In this document: positions 17,360-25,488 of the stretch, piece after piece
How the letters are laid out: the number at the start of each line of letters is the position of its first letter
Position numbering within the stretch: position 1 is the stretch's first letter
Source: Christensenella sp034926635
GTDB taxonomy: Bacteria; Bacillota; Clostridia; Christensenellales; Christensenellaceae
Assembly (NCBI GenBank): GCA_034926635.1
Contig: JAYFQX010000022.1
Span: forward strand, 1-64,000
DNA length: 64,000 bases
Direction of reading: 5' to 3'
Program-made: the position numbers and the translations under genes
Notes under the pieces: generated by a model
Told to the model about the DNA's origin: nothing
What the model saw: only the letters and a program-made list of their open reading frames with translations
Database searches by the model: none

Positions 17360-19798
17360 TTAAATATTCAGAACTATTTCGCTGCCGGTACGATTTTTCC
17401 GGACCTCAATTGCCGCATCGATATTCTCCTTCAAAAGCTGCACATGGGAAATAATCCCAACCAGTCGCGATCCTCCCCGAATCGTCGCCAAAATTGCCAG
17501 CGCATCTTCTATGGAAGAAGGATCCAGTGAGCCAAACCCCTCGTCAATAAACATCGCATCGATCCTTACCCCTCCGCTTTGCGCCTGTACCACTGCGGAA
17601 AGCCCCATGGAAAGTGCCAACGCCACCAAAAATTTTTCTCCGCCCGAAAGGCTTGCCACGCTGCGCTTTTCTCCCGAAAACGAATCAAACACCTCAAGGT
17701 CAAGCCCCACCTTGCGTGCGCGTCCTCGTCCTTCCACTGTTCTGAACAGTTGATATCTTCCGTCATGCACTTTTTTCAGCAACAGATTTGCCTGCTGCGT
17801 GATTGCAGTCAGCATCACTCCCAAAATATAACGTTTCAACCCTACGCCTTTATCCCCGCGCAGCAGTCTTGCAAACACATCAAGACGGACATATTCGTCT
17901 GTTTGCTTTTTTAACTGCTCCCGTTCTTTTTTTAAGCTTTCCAGTGTCTTGCCTATCATTTCTTTGCGAATTCGCAAATCCGCCGCTCTTCCGTCTATTT
18001 CCTTTTTTTCCGTTTCTTTTTCCGCTGCTTGTGTTCGCAAAGAATTGATATCCGGTTTTTCAATTCCCTCGAGTTTTTTTTGCAGCCCGTCGAGGGCTGC
18101 CTCATTCATTTTCAAGCGGATCTGATGATCTTCTGTTTTTGCGCGTATCTGCTCTATCTCTGTTTCACCTAAGCAGCTTGCTTTAAATTGCACGTCGTTT
18201 TCAAATCCCGCTTTTCGGCAAGCTTCCCGAAAAAACTCCATTGCATTTTCAAATTCCGTTTCCGTTTTCTTCAGCTCTGTCAAAAGCAACCGGTGCGATG
18301 CCTGTTGTGTTTGTATTTCACTATATGCACGCTCCGCAGCGCTGGCATATTCTTTCATTCGCGCCGGATCTGCGGCTTTCATGCCTTCCGGTGCTTCTGC
18401 ACGGTACTTCTCTCGATATTCTGCGCATTCTTCGCGCAAATGTCCAAGCAATATCTCCTCTTTTTCTAATTCTGAAATTTCTTTCTCCAATAATTTTATA
18501 TCTTTTTCCAATTTGCCAACCTGCTGTGCCGTTATTCCTGCCTTGGAATAAGCCGGACGTCTGGGATGGCTTGTGCTTCCGCACACAGGACACGGATGTC
18601 CTTCCCGCAATGTCTCCGATAACGCAAAAGCAGAATCACTCATATACGCGTCAAAAGCCTTTTGATAGGTTTTTTGCGCTTCTTCATGTTTTTGTTTAGT
18701 TTGAAGCAGCCGCCTACCCAAAACGCTTGCCTCTTCTTCAATTTTTTGCGCAATACTCCAAAAAGCAGAAGCATGGTGTTTCAGCTCTTTTTCTGCCGTT
18801 TTCAATTTTTTGAAGGTGTCTTCTACTGCTTTTTTTTGTTCTTCCTTTCGCGTGTACAGCGATGCCGCCTGTGTCCTGAGCGGCAAGATCTCCTTCGCCG
18901 CCGCTGCACGTTCCAACTTTGTGCGAAGCGCTTCTATATCCCGTGCCTCCTTCTGCAAAGCCGTCTGCGCCTGTCTTTCTTTTTCCCATTCTTCTATCAA
19001 GGATAATACAGCCTGCGCATTGACCAGCGCGGATAATGCTTGCCTTAATTCCGCTTCAACCTTTTGTTGGGATGCAAGCATCTTCAAAAGTGCGCCGTCA
19101 TTTTTCACTGCAAGCGTTTCCAATTCTTCCGGCGATGCACAAGAAAACTGCGCTAATAATCCTTCTATCTTTTGTTCTTTCTCTTCTTTTTCCCGCTTCA
19201 TCCTGTTGGCCTGATCACATAGCCAATCCGTTACCTGTTCCCATTGTCCCGCGTTGAATAAAGTCACTAATATTTCCTCTTTTGTTGCGGAATCTGCCAC
19301 CAATAATTGTTCAAACTGCCCTTGCGGAAGTAAAATAACCTGCCGGAATTGATCATAAGTCAATCCTAAGATTTCTTCTGCTTTCTGCCTTACATTTTTA
19401 ATTCCCGGGTTCTCAAAAAAAGGAACATATTCTCCCGTTTCATCCATATAAAAAGCATTTTGCGCCACTTGCGGCTCCTGCTGACCATTTCTCTTTCTTC
19501 GGATCCGCACCGATCGCTCAAAAAGATAACATTTTCCTTTTACCCGAAAAGAAAACGATACGCTGGTGTCCCGACTTTCCTCGGCAAAATCGCTTCGCAT
19601 CGCCGTAATATCGCCCCTTGCCCCGCCGCTGCTTTCTCCAAACAGCGCGTAGGTCATTGCATCTAGCACCGTCGTTTTCCCCGATCCGGTTTTTCCATGG
19701 ATCAAAAACAATCCCGCATCCCGAAACGCGGCAAAATCAATTTCCTGTTTGGTTACATACGGTCCAAAGGCCTCAAAAATAAGCTTTTCTGGCATCAT
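17360..19798 (-). CDS. sbcC: exonuclease SbcC, SMC-like ATPase subunit
   Basis: 812 residues, shorter than typical SbcC (about 1000) because the coiled coils are shorter. The N-terminal ABC half has KLIFEAFGPYVTKQEIDF and Walker A GKTGSGKTTVLDAM. The middle is long coiled coil interrupted by the zinc-hook CPVCGSTSHP (about residue 400). The C-terminal half has signature SLSGGEKFLVALALSMGLS and Walker B AMFIDEGFGSLD. With SbcD it processes hairpins and double-strand ends. Its ATG overlaps the sbcD stop (ATGA), showing translational coupling. The compact coil resembles other Clostridia SbcC proteins. Confidence 0.94.
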   Translation of the reverse strand: MMPEKLIFEAFGPYVTKQEIDFAAFRDAGLFLIHGKTGSGKTTVLDAMTYALFGESSGGARGDITAMRSDFAEESRDTSVSFSFRVKGKCYLFERSVRIRRKRNGQQEPQVAQNAFYMDETGEYVPFFENPGIKNVRQKAEEILGLTYDQFRQVILLPQGQFEQLLVADSATKEEILVTLFNAGQWEQVTDWLCDQANRMKREKEEKEQKIEGLLAQFSCASPEELETLAVKNDGALLKMLASQQKVEAELRQALSALVNAQAVLSLIEEWEKERQAQTALQKEARDIEALRTKLERAAAAKEILPLRTQAASLYTRKEEQKKAVEDTFKKLKTAEKELKHHASAFWSIAQKIEEEASVLGRRLLQTKQKHEEAQKTYQKAFDAYMSDSAFALSETLREGHPCPVCGSTSHPRRPAYSKAGITAQQVGKLEKDIKLLEKEISELEKEEILLGHLREECAEYREKYRAEAPEGMKAADPARMKEYASAAERAYSEIQTQQASHRLLLTELKKTETEFENAMEFFREACRKAGFENDVQFKASCLGETEIEQIRAKTEDHQIRLKMNEAALDGLQKKLEGIEKPDINSLRTQAAEKETEKKEIDGRAADLRIRKEMIGKTLESLKKEREQLKKQTDEYVRLDVFARLLRGDKGVGLKRYILGVMLTAITQQANLLLKKVHDGRYQLFRTVEGRGRARKVGLDLEVFDSFSGEKRSVASLSGGEKFLVALALSMGLSAVVQAQSGGVRIDAMFIDEGFGSLDPSSIEDALAILATIRGGSRLVGIISHVQLLKENIDAAIEVRKNRTGSEIVLNI

Positions 19799-20910
19799 TG
19801 CGCATCACCGCCTTTGTTTGCAGCAACCGCCTTGCGGAACCATTCCATTTGCATCTCATCCGGTTCTTCCCCATCGGAAAATTCCCTGTAAAACCGCACC
19901 ATAATCTCCTCTGGGGTCATGCCGGCAGTTTGTTGCATGGATAAAGCGTCCTCAGACTCGCCTTCAAACGACTTTCCCGAAAACGACAGAAGTCTTGGAT
20001 AGTATTCCCGGAACGCATGATTTAGTTCCATATGCGCATATTCATCCGTCAGCTCTATTTTCACATAATCCCCGCTTCTCGGATCCTTTTGTGCTAATTC
20101 CCATAACTGTTCATAAGTACCTTTTTCCACCCGCAGATCGTTTTTCATAATCAGCGGTACTGTTCTTCTTGAAAAATCGACCGTATCTATAATAGTAACG
20201 CTCTTTTCCTGCGCTGCTTCTGAAAAAGAGAGCTTCATGGGCGATCCGCTATACCGGATAGTATTTGCTATATCCTGTGGTTTATGCAAATGCCCGAGCG
20301 CAACATAATCAAATCCTTGGAAGGCATCTGCGCCAATCCTGTTTGATCCGCCGATCATCGCCGAGCGATCACTCTCGGATACTTCCGCGCCGCTTACAAA
20401 ACAGTGCGCTACCAGGACACTTTTTCCGTTTTCCTTCGGCAGGTGTCGCAAAATGGCTTTCATCGCCATATCATAATTTTTAATTTCTTCTTTTGGATAA
20501 AGATACCGCGCTTCGTCAATAGAAAAAAACGGTAAGCTATAAAAAACAGTATCCCCAAGCTGCACCTCCATAACTCCATCTTTTACACTTCCCGCAATAT
20601 AAAGCCCCGCTTCTCTTAAAAGCTCACTGCAGGAAGAAAGACGTGCCGCCCCGTCATGGTTTCCGGCGCAAATAATAACCGGGATACCGCGGCGGATACA
20701 AAGCTGCGTCATGGCATAATTATACAGGTGTATGGCATCCGGATTTGAGACTGCATGGTCAAAAATATCGCCTGCAACAACGACGGCTTCTATCCGTTCC
20801 CGATCCACTGTCTGCAAAATTTCTTCTATAAAATGGCGCTGTTCTTCTATCATAGAATATTGATTGAGCGATACGCCCAAATGCCAATCCGAAGTATGTA
20901 AAAAACGCAT
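19795..20910 (-). CDS. sbcD: exonuclease SbcD, Mre11-like nuclease subunit
   Basis: 371 residues, the usual length. The five metallophosphoesterase motifs are visible: TSDWHLG at the N-terminus, VVAGDIFDHA, AGNHDGAARL, VAHCFVSG and ALGHLHKPQ. The C-terminal capping domain follows. It forms the SbcCD Mn2+-dependent nuclease with the gene that overlaps it by four bases. The ATG at 20910 follows a GGAGG-like site (AGGAGGAATAAT). Confidence 0.95.
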   Translation of the reverse strand: MRFLHTSDWHLGVSLNQYSMIEEQRHFIEEILQTVDRERIEAVVVAGDIFDHAVSNPDAIHLYNYAMTQLCIRRGIPVIICAGNHDGAARLSSCSELLREAGLYIAGSVKDGVMEVQLGDTVFYSLPFFSIDEARYLYPKEEIKNYDMAMKAILRHLPKENGKSVLVAHCFVSGAEVSESDRSAMIGGSNRIGADAFQGFDYVALGHLHKPQDIANTIRYSGSPMKLSFSEAAQEKSVTIIDTVDFSRRTVPLIMKNDLRVEKGTYEQLWELAQKDPRSGDYVKIELTDEYAHMELNHAFREYYPRLLSFSGKSFEGESEDALSMQQTAGMTPEEIMVRFYREFSDGEEPDEMQMEWFRKAVAANKGGDAQ

Positions 20911-20988
20911 ATTATTCCTCCTGTGCCTATTATATTTATCTTATCACATTCCACTCCCTGCTACACATTATTTTTCAGTAATAAAAAA

Positions 20989-21017
20989 GCCGCGTCCTTA
21001 TACTCTAAGGAAGCGGC
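20989..21017 (-). terminator. intrinsic terminator of the alcohol dehydrogenase gene
   Basis: 12-bp stem GCCGCGTCCTTA/TAAGGAAGCGGC with one mismatch, a 5-base loop, and TTTTTT on the minus strand. It lies 41 bases after the stop at 21059. Confidence 0.82.
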
Positions 21018-21058
21018 CAGAATGACTTGTCAACAATTTAAGACGTAACTCAATACGC

Positions 21059-22231
21059 CTAATACGCTATCTCTAAAATATTTCTAATGTCAGCAGCGCT
21101 CAGCTCAACAAAATGTCCTGTTGTTCCGCCACCGTGTTCCGCGCAGCGCTGTGCCATTTCATCCAGATTCGATTTCTCATTCACGCCTAAGTCACGCAAA
21201 CAGGTCGGCATGTTCATGGCCTTAAAAAACGCCAACATCCTTTTTACACCCTGCATAATCGTCCAGTCCGGATCCTCAAAGGAATATTCCACATCAAATA
21301 CACGAGAAGCAAACTGCGCAAAACGTTCTGGTTTTTCTGAATAAACATACTTAATCCATGCTGGAAAAATAACTGCCAGCCCCGCGCCATGCGACACGTC
21401 AAATTTCGCCGATAATTCGTGTTCAATATTATGCGATGCCCAATCTTCTTCACGCCCAAAACCAAGCGTTCCGTCATGCGCAATTTTGCACGCCCACATA
21501 ATCTCGGCACGAGCGTCATAATTTTTTGGCTCTGCAACAGCTATTTTCCCGTACCTTACCAGCGACCGCATAACGGCTTCGCACATCCGATCTGTTACAT
21601 CCACATGCTGCGTCTTAGTGAAATACCGTTCCATAATATGCGCCATCGCGTCCACAATTCCCGCAGCCGTATAATAAGGAGGAACCGTATATGTCACTTC
21701 CGGGTTTAACACAGAAAATACAGGTCTTGAACGCTCGTCTTCATAAGCGAGTTTTTCCATTGTATCTTCATTTGTGATAACCATACCATTGGATGATTCG
21801 CTTCCCGCGCCAGGAATTGTGAGCACCGTTCCAACAGGCAAAACGCCACCGGCCTTTTTCTTCCCTAAAAAATAATCCCAAACATCATCACAATTCGGCG
21901 TACCGCACGCTATAGCCTTTGCAGAATCGATCACGCTGCCCCCGCCTACAGCAAGGATGAACCCAATGCCGTTTGTCCGGCAAATTCCGATACCCTCGTA
22001 AACCAGCTTTAACCGCGGATTCGACTTCACACCGCCGAGCTCCCAGACCGCTACACCTGCAGCTTTAAGCGACTCCCTGATTCTGCCTAGAAGTCCTGAC
22101 CGTTCCGCACTCCCCCCGCCGTAATGCAGCAAAACTTTACCGCTGCATTTTGCAATTTCCTCTCCTACCTTTTCTTCTGTACCTTTTCCAAAGATTACTT
22201 TGGTAGGATTGTTATATACCGCGTTTTCCAT
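21059..22231 (-). CDS. iron-containing alcohol dehydrogenase (butanol dehydrogenase/YqhD-like)
   Basis: 390 residues. Group III metal-dependent ADH: GGGSVIDSAKAIA dinucleotide-binding motif, Asp/His metal ligands around IVDAMAHIMERYF and SHNIEHELSA...SHGAGLAVIFPAWIKY. Closest in pattern to the NADPH-dependent BdhA/BdhB/YqhD group (FENAVYNNPTKVIFGKG start). It interconverts short-chain or other aldehydes and alcohols in the cytosol; the real substrate is undetermined. Monocistronic, with GGAGAAGATC before the ATG. It is the last gene before the tRNA cluster on the opposite strand. Confidence 0.92.
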   Translation of the reverse strand: MENAVYNNPTKVIFGKGTEEKVGEEIAKCSGKVLLHYGGGSAERSGLLGRIRESLKAAGVAVWELGGVKSNPRLKLVYEGIGICRTNGIGFILAVGGGSVIDSAKAIACGTPNCDDVWDYFLGKKKAGGVLPVGTVLTIPGAGSESSNGMVITNEDTMEKLAYEDERSRPVFSVLNPEVTYTVPPYYTAAGIVDAMAHIMERYFTKTQHVDVTDRMCEAVMRSLVRYGKIAVAEPKNYDARAEIMWACKIAHDGTLGFGREEDWASHNIEHELSAKFDVSHGAGLAVIFPAWIKYVYSEKPERFAQFASRVFDVEYSFEDPDWTIMQGVKRMLAFFKAMNMPTCLRDLGVNEKSNLDEMAQRCAEHGGGTTGHFVELSAADIRNILEIAY

Positions 22232-22446
22232 TTGATCTTCTCCTTTTCATCCAGTATGATAAACTTTGCAATAGATATTTAAATAGTAACCGGTCAACCC
22301 GCTTTTAAACTTTGTCCTGTATAAATAGTCCGGATTGCGAAGCAAATTGTTTCTTTATTATCATACAAATAAAAAACGCACAATTCAAGCATGTATCCTT
22401 TGATTTTGTTTTTTTGCAGATACATCATTCTCTGAAAGAAATATTG
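22232..22446. other. intergenic region between the dehydrogenase gene and the tRNA promoter
   Basis: About 215 bases holding the promoter region of the minus-strand dehydrogenase; no ORF, repeat or structured RNA was recognised. Confidence 0.5.
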
Positions 22447-22475
22447 TTGACTTTTAATCGTTGATTTGCTATAAT
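22447..22475 (+). promoter_or_regulatory. promoter of the tRNA cluster
   Basis: TTGACT at 22447-22452, 17-base spacer, perfect TATAAT at 22470-22475. It lies 55 bases before the first tRNA, as expected for a strong housekeeping sigma promoter of stable RNA. Confidence 0.85.
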
Positions 22476-22530
22476 TTTAAATTGTCAGCCGAGGCGTAAT
22501 ATGTGTTCTACGCGGCTTACAATAAGTGAT

Positions 22531-22607
22531 GCGCCTGTAGCTCAGTTGGATAGAGCAACGGCCTTCTAAGCCGTGTGCCAGGGGTTCGAATCCCTTCAGG
22601 CGCGCCA
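22531..22607 (+). tRNA. tRNA-Arg(TCT)
   Basis: 77 bases including an encoded CCA. Acceptor GCGCCTG/CAGGCGC, anticodon stem ACGGC/GCCGT around loop CTTCTAA (anticodon TCT), T arm GGGGTTCGAATCCC. First gene of the four-tRNA cluster. Confidence 0.97.
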
Positions 22608-22626
22608 TTCAGATAATAGAATTCGT

Positions 22627-22704
22627 GGTGGGTATAGCCCAGTTGGTTAGAGCGCCAGGTTGTGGCCCTGGAGGTCGTGGGTTCGAATCCCACTACTCAC
22701 CCCA
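22627..22704 (+). tRNA. tRNA-His(GTG)
   Basis: Acceptor GTGGGTA/TACTCAC with an extra encoded G at -1 (22627) opposite discriminator C, the identity hallmark of tRNA-His. Anticodon loop TTGTGGC gives GTG. CCA is encoded. Confidence 0.97.
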
Positions 22705-22723
22705 CTTTTTTATTATCTTGCAA

Positions 22724-22798
22724 TGGGGTATCGCCAAGCGGTAAGGCACAGGATTTTGATTCCTGCATTCGCTGGTTCGAATCCAGCTACCCCAGCCA
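22724..22798 (+). tRNA. tRNA-Gln(TTG)
   Basis: 75 bases with encoded CCA. Acceptor TGGGGTA/TACCCCA, anticodon stem CAGGA/TCCTG around TTTTGAT (anticodon TTG), discriminator G. A second glutamine tRNA (CTG) lies at 63649-63722. Confidence 0.97.
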
Positions 22799-22879
22799 TA
22801 AAAAATATTTGCGGAATTAAAAAAAATGCTGTACATGTAATCTCCGCTGTGATATAATAATTGACGTTCCACACAAAAT

Positions 22880-22955
22880 GACCCACTAGCTCAGGTGGTA
22901 GAGCACTTGACTTTTAATCAAGGTGTCCGGAGTTCGAGTCTCCGGTGGGTCACCA
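22880..22955 (+). tRNA. tRNA-Lys(TTT), host of an integrated element
   Basis: 76 bases with encoded CCA. Acceptor GACCCAC/GTGGGTC, anticodon stem CTTGA/TCAAG around CTTTTAA (anticodon TTT). Its 3' part is duplicated at 25077-25108, marking it as the attachment site of the decayed element that follows. Confidence 0.97.
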
Positions 22956-22957
22956 AC

Positions 22958-22999
22958 CAAAATCCCTCAACCATGCGGTTTGTAGGGATTTTATTTTTT
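22958..22999 (+). terminator. terminator-like hairpin after tRNA-Lys
   Basis: AAAATCCCT...AGGGATTTT stem with a T-rich tail (ATTTTATTTTTT). Lies within the element-derived side of the tRNA-Lys attachment site; the probable original terminator is displaced to 25119-25147. Confidence 0.65.
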
Positions 23000-23059
23000 A
23001 CCGACTACTTGATTTTTAGCACAATATTACAGAAATTGTGCAGAAATTGTGCAGTATGA

Positions 23060-23093
23060 TAAAAAAAATAACAGCCCGTTAAGGCTGCTATTC
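23060..23093 (-). terminator. intrinsic terminator overlapping the stop of the AP2-like fragment
   Basis: On the minus strand TAGCAGCC-TTAAC-GGGCTGTTA forms a hairpin followed by TTTTTTTTATC. Confidence 0.65.
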
Positions 23094-23198
23094 TTTATGT
23101 TCTTCTAAAAATTCACCAAAATATTTTTCTTCTGCTTCTTTTCTTGCTTTAACTGCGTATTCAAACTTTTCATATAATCCCAAACAGTACGTTTTCAC
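23088..23198 (-). pseudogene. C-terminal fragment of an AP2-domain-like DNA-binding protein
   Basis: 36 codons from a possible GTG to TAG, encoding YEKFEYAVKARKEAEEKYFG then EFLEEHKE. The pattern F(x)AVxARxxAExKYFGE matches the last helix and tail of phage/ICE AP2/ERF-type DNA-binding domains (often fused to HNH homing nucleases). An in-frame stop immediately upstream shows it is a remnant. Too short for certainty. Confidence 0.45.
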
Positions 23199-23256
23199 TT
23201 TCTACTACATGTTTTTATAATACACGTTTCATCAACGAACAAGTCCTTTTTGTATT

Positions 23257-25069
23257 TCAATCGCCTATTCTTCTTTTGTTTTTTCTCCCTTTAACTGGTG
23301 GTGCATCTGCATCCGTCGGTGCCGGAATCTCTTTCGAAATAGAAAACTTGTTATTTACATCGGCATCTTTTGACGATATAATGTCTATAAATGAATCAGT
23401 ACCGCTGTTCGTTTCGGACGTTATGGGAGAAGCTTTGGCACCTTCCGCAGGGGAATGGTTCTTTTCAGAAGTGTCAGTGTCACGCAGAGAGATGTTGGAG
23501 CTTTCGCTCCCTCTGGAATTCACAGCACTTCTTTTTGTTTCTGCTCCATATTCTGTTTTCATTTTCTCGTCCGATATTCCTATCATATTTTTAAACTGCA
23601 ACGCATTTCTACTGTTTGAAACACTCTCAATAATTAAAGCGTTTCCATTCGGTAAAATTTTTCTTAACCCAACTCTTATGTTTCCGCTTTTATACCGCGT
23701 TGCGTACAGTACATCATCATAGTTTTCGATATAATTAACAATATTAAGAAAATCTTCCCGATTTAAGTTTATATCACCTTGTTCTTTTGCGGTGCTATGC
23801 TCTGCGAAGGCATGCTTTAAGTCATACGCCACGAGTTCCATGTAAGCATTTTCCATATCAATTACGCCGCCGCTAATCTCTTTTATATCATCAGACAGTC
23901 TTTCCCCAACCTTTGCATAAGCTACCGTGTTTAAATTTTTTCCATCTATGGCATCTTGTATATAAGCGCGTACTTCATTCTCATTTGTGAGTATAATCTT
24001 TTCGCCGTTTTCATAAGCGGCTTGTATTTCTTCGTTTACCTGTATTCAAATAGTCTTGAACATCATTTTTTGTAAGAAATGTAATAGCATATTGATTCCC
24101 TCGCGGCTGTGTCGTCCTTCTGTTTCCCAGTGCTTTTTCAAACATCCTGCGCGCCCGGTCTAGTTCTACAAATGCACGGCTTGCCAGATTGCCGAAGGTC
24201 GCCTTGATGTTCTCCCATGCACGTTTGATCGCCTCATAAATCCGCGTTGCGATAGACGGGTTTTCCTGTACCAGTCTATTAACTGCGGTTTCATCTGCAA
24301 AAATATTGCTTCGCGTGATCTGCGCAACACCTTCCGATTCTGCCTGCTGCGGCGTAAGCTGCAATCCATTTTCTGCATACTGCGTCATTTTTTCATTTAC
24401 AGCCGTTTGAAATGCCTTTGCGTTGTCGCCATACGCAATTTTTACCGCAAGATTTTTATATCCGTCATAAAAATCGCTTGTCTCGATAGCATGTGTTACT
24501 TCATGCATGGCTACGCCTTTTACAACGTCGGCTTTCGTCGCTTCCGGTGCAAATGTGATCGTATTCGTTTTCGGATTATACATACCTTCTGCGACAGAAT
24601 ACCGTTCATCTCCGACTGCAACCGGCGCGACGTTCACATTGACATTTGCTTTTTTAGAAAACGCGTTCATGAAATCAAGTGTTTGCGCGTCTACTTTCGC
24701 TGCATCAGCGTTGGTAACATCCTCCGTCTGACGCATAGCCGCATCCAGTGCGCCCGTGTTTGTTTTCCCAATAGAATCGGTGATAACATCCGCCTTCATC
24801 TGCACTTGCTGCGGCGTACCGTTAGCAGGCGCACTTAATACAGCCTCTTTTGTAGCCTTTTGAATTGCTCCCTCGTTTTGCTGCGTAAGACTACCCAGAT
24901 TATAATTTGATAGCGTTTTCCCTTCGTTTAGCCTCTTTTGCAGCCCTTCCGCGCCTGGTACGCCAAGTTCGCACGCGCCCATTATTATGTTTTTTTCTAC
25001 ACCATTATAATTACTTCCTAAATCTGCACGCAGTCCTTTCCCGTATTTTGCTTTATATGCTATATGCAA
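23257..25069 (-). pseudogene. truncated, frameshifted phage/ICE large protein (metallopeptidase-like and C-terminal PBECR/MuF-type nuclease-like regions)
   Basis: Two ORFs, 24011-25069 and 23257-23856, are one broken gene. After KNDVQDYLNT the first frame ends in a TGA at 24011, while the +1 frame continues without a stop from about 24042 (VNEEIQAAYENGEKIILTNE...) into the second ORF, so a single-base change split it. The first part has a zinc-peptidase-like motif (HEVTHAIET) inside a long helical region like large polyvalent proteins of phages and conjugative elements. The second part (NYDDVLYATRYKSGNIRVGL, then ALIIESVSNSRNALQF) resembles the C-terminal nuclease-like domains of MuF-type phage proteins. 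The 5' end is cut at the attachment site (start TTG at 25069). Confidence 0.7.
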
Positions 25070-25076
25070 TATAATA

Positions 25077-25108
25077 GACTTTTAATCAAGGTCTCCGGTG
25101 GGTCACCA
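25077..25108 (+). repeat. duplicated tRNA-Lys 3' fragment (right attachment site)
   Basis: GACTTTTAATCAAGGT followed directly by CTCCGGTGGGTCACCA, identical to the tRNA-Lys 3' half except for a 15-base deletion covering the 5' arm and loop of the T stem. Confidence 0.88.
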
Positions 25109-25118
25109 GTGAAAAATG

Positions 25119-25147
25119 CTCTGCAAAGCGATTTGCAGGGTTATTTT
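25119..25147 (+). terminator. probable original tRNA-Lys terminator
   Basis: Stem CTCTGCAAA/TTTGCAGGG with GCGA loop and tail TTATTTTTTT, just past the duplicated tRNA end. It was presumably the terminator of the tRNA cluster before the element inserted. Confidence 0.75.
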
Positions 25148-25488
25148 TTTGCCAATAGTTTGCTCTAGATTCTTCTGATTTTATATACTTCATACAAATA
25201 TCGTACAAAAATTCAATAAAGTATTACTAAAAATTTACATTCGTTCAAAATTCTTATACTGTTTTTATGTATTTTTTAAGAATTGTTTTATATCCGCAAC
25301 AAATTATGAAGTTTTCATGAATTCTAATGAAAACACATTGATTAAACTCTTATTTATTTCTATAATGAGACGATTTATAAAGGATTATTTATGCCAAGAA
25401 TTAATTTTAGGCATAGCATATAAAGTTTATGAGTTAGGCGTATGTTTTCTAATCAGGAAAATCAAATCGCCACGAAAGGATGGGAAAA
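25148..25488. other. AT-rich intergenic region before the glycosyltransferase gene
   Basis: About 340 bases, strongly AT-rich. It must contain the glycosyltransferase promoter; no coding region with convincing composition, tRNA or structured RNA was recognised. Confidence 0.5.

Larger units (their letters stand above)
22909..25108. mobile_element. decayed integrative element (prophage or ICE remnant) in tRNA-Lys
   Basis: Two copies of the tRNA-Lys 3' region bracket about 2.1 kb: 22909-22955 (intact gene) and 25077-25108 (copy lacking 15 internal bases of the T arm, otherwise identical over 32 bases). Between them are only minus-strand remnants: an AP2-like C-terminal fragment, and a large phage-type protein truncated at the right junction and frameshifted. 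No integrase remains. The two 11-bp tandem copies AGAAATTGTGC at 23031-23053 could be integrase arm sites (inference). A tRNA-targeting tyrosine-integrase element that lost most of its genes is the simplest reading. Confidence 0.78.

Noticed and set aside
22447..22459. TTGACTTTTAATC, shared between the tRNA promoter and the tRNA-Lys anticodon arm
   Set aside because: A 13-base match; it is explained by the promoter -35 element and the tRNA stem by chance, with no further similarity.
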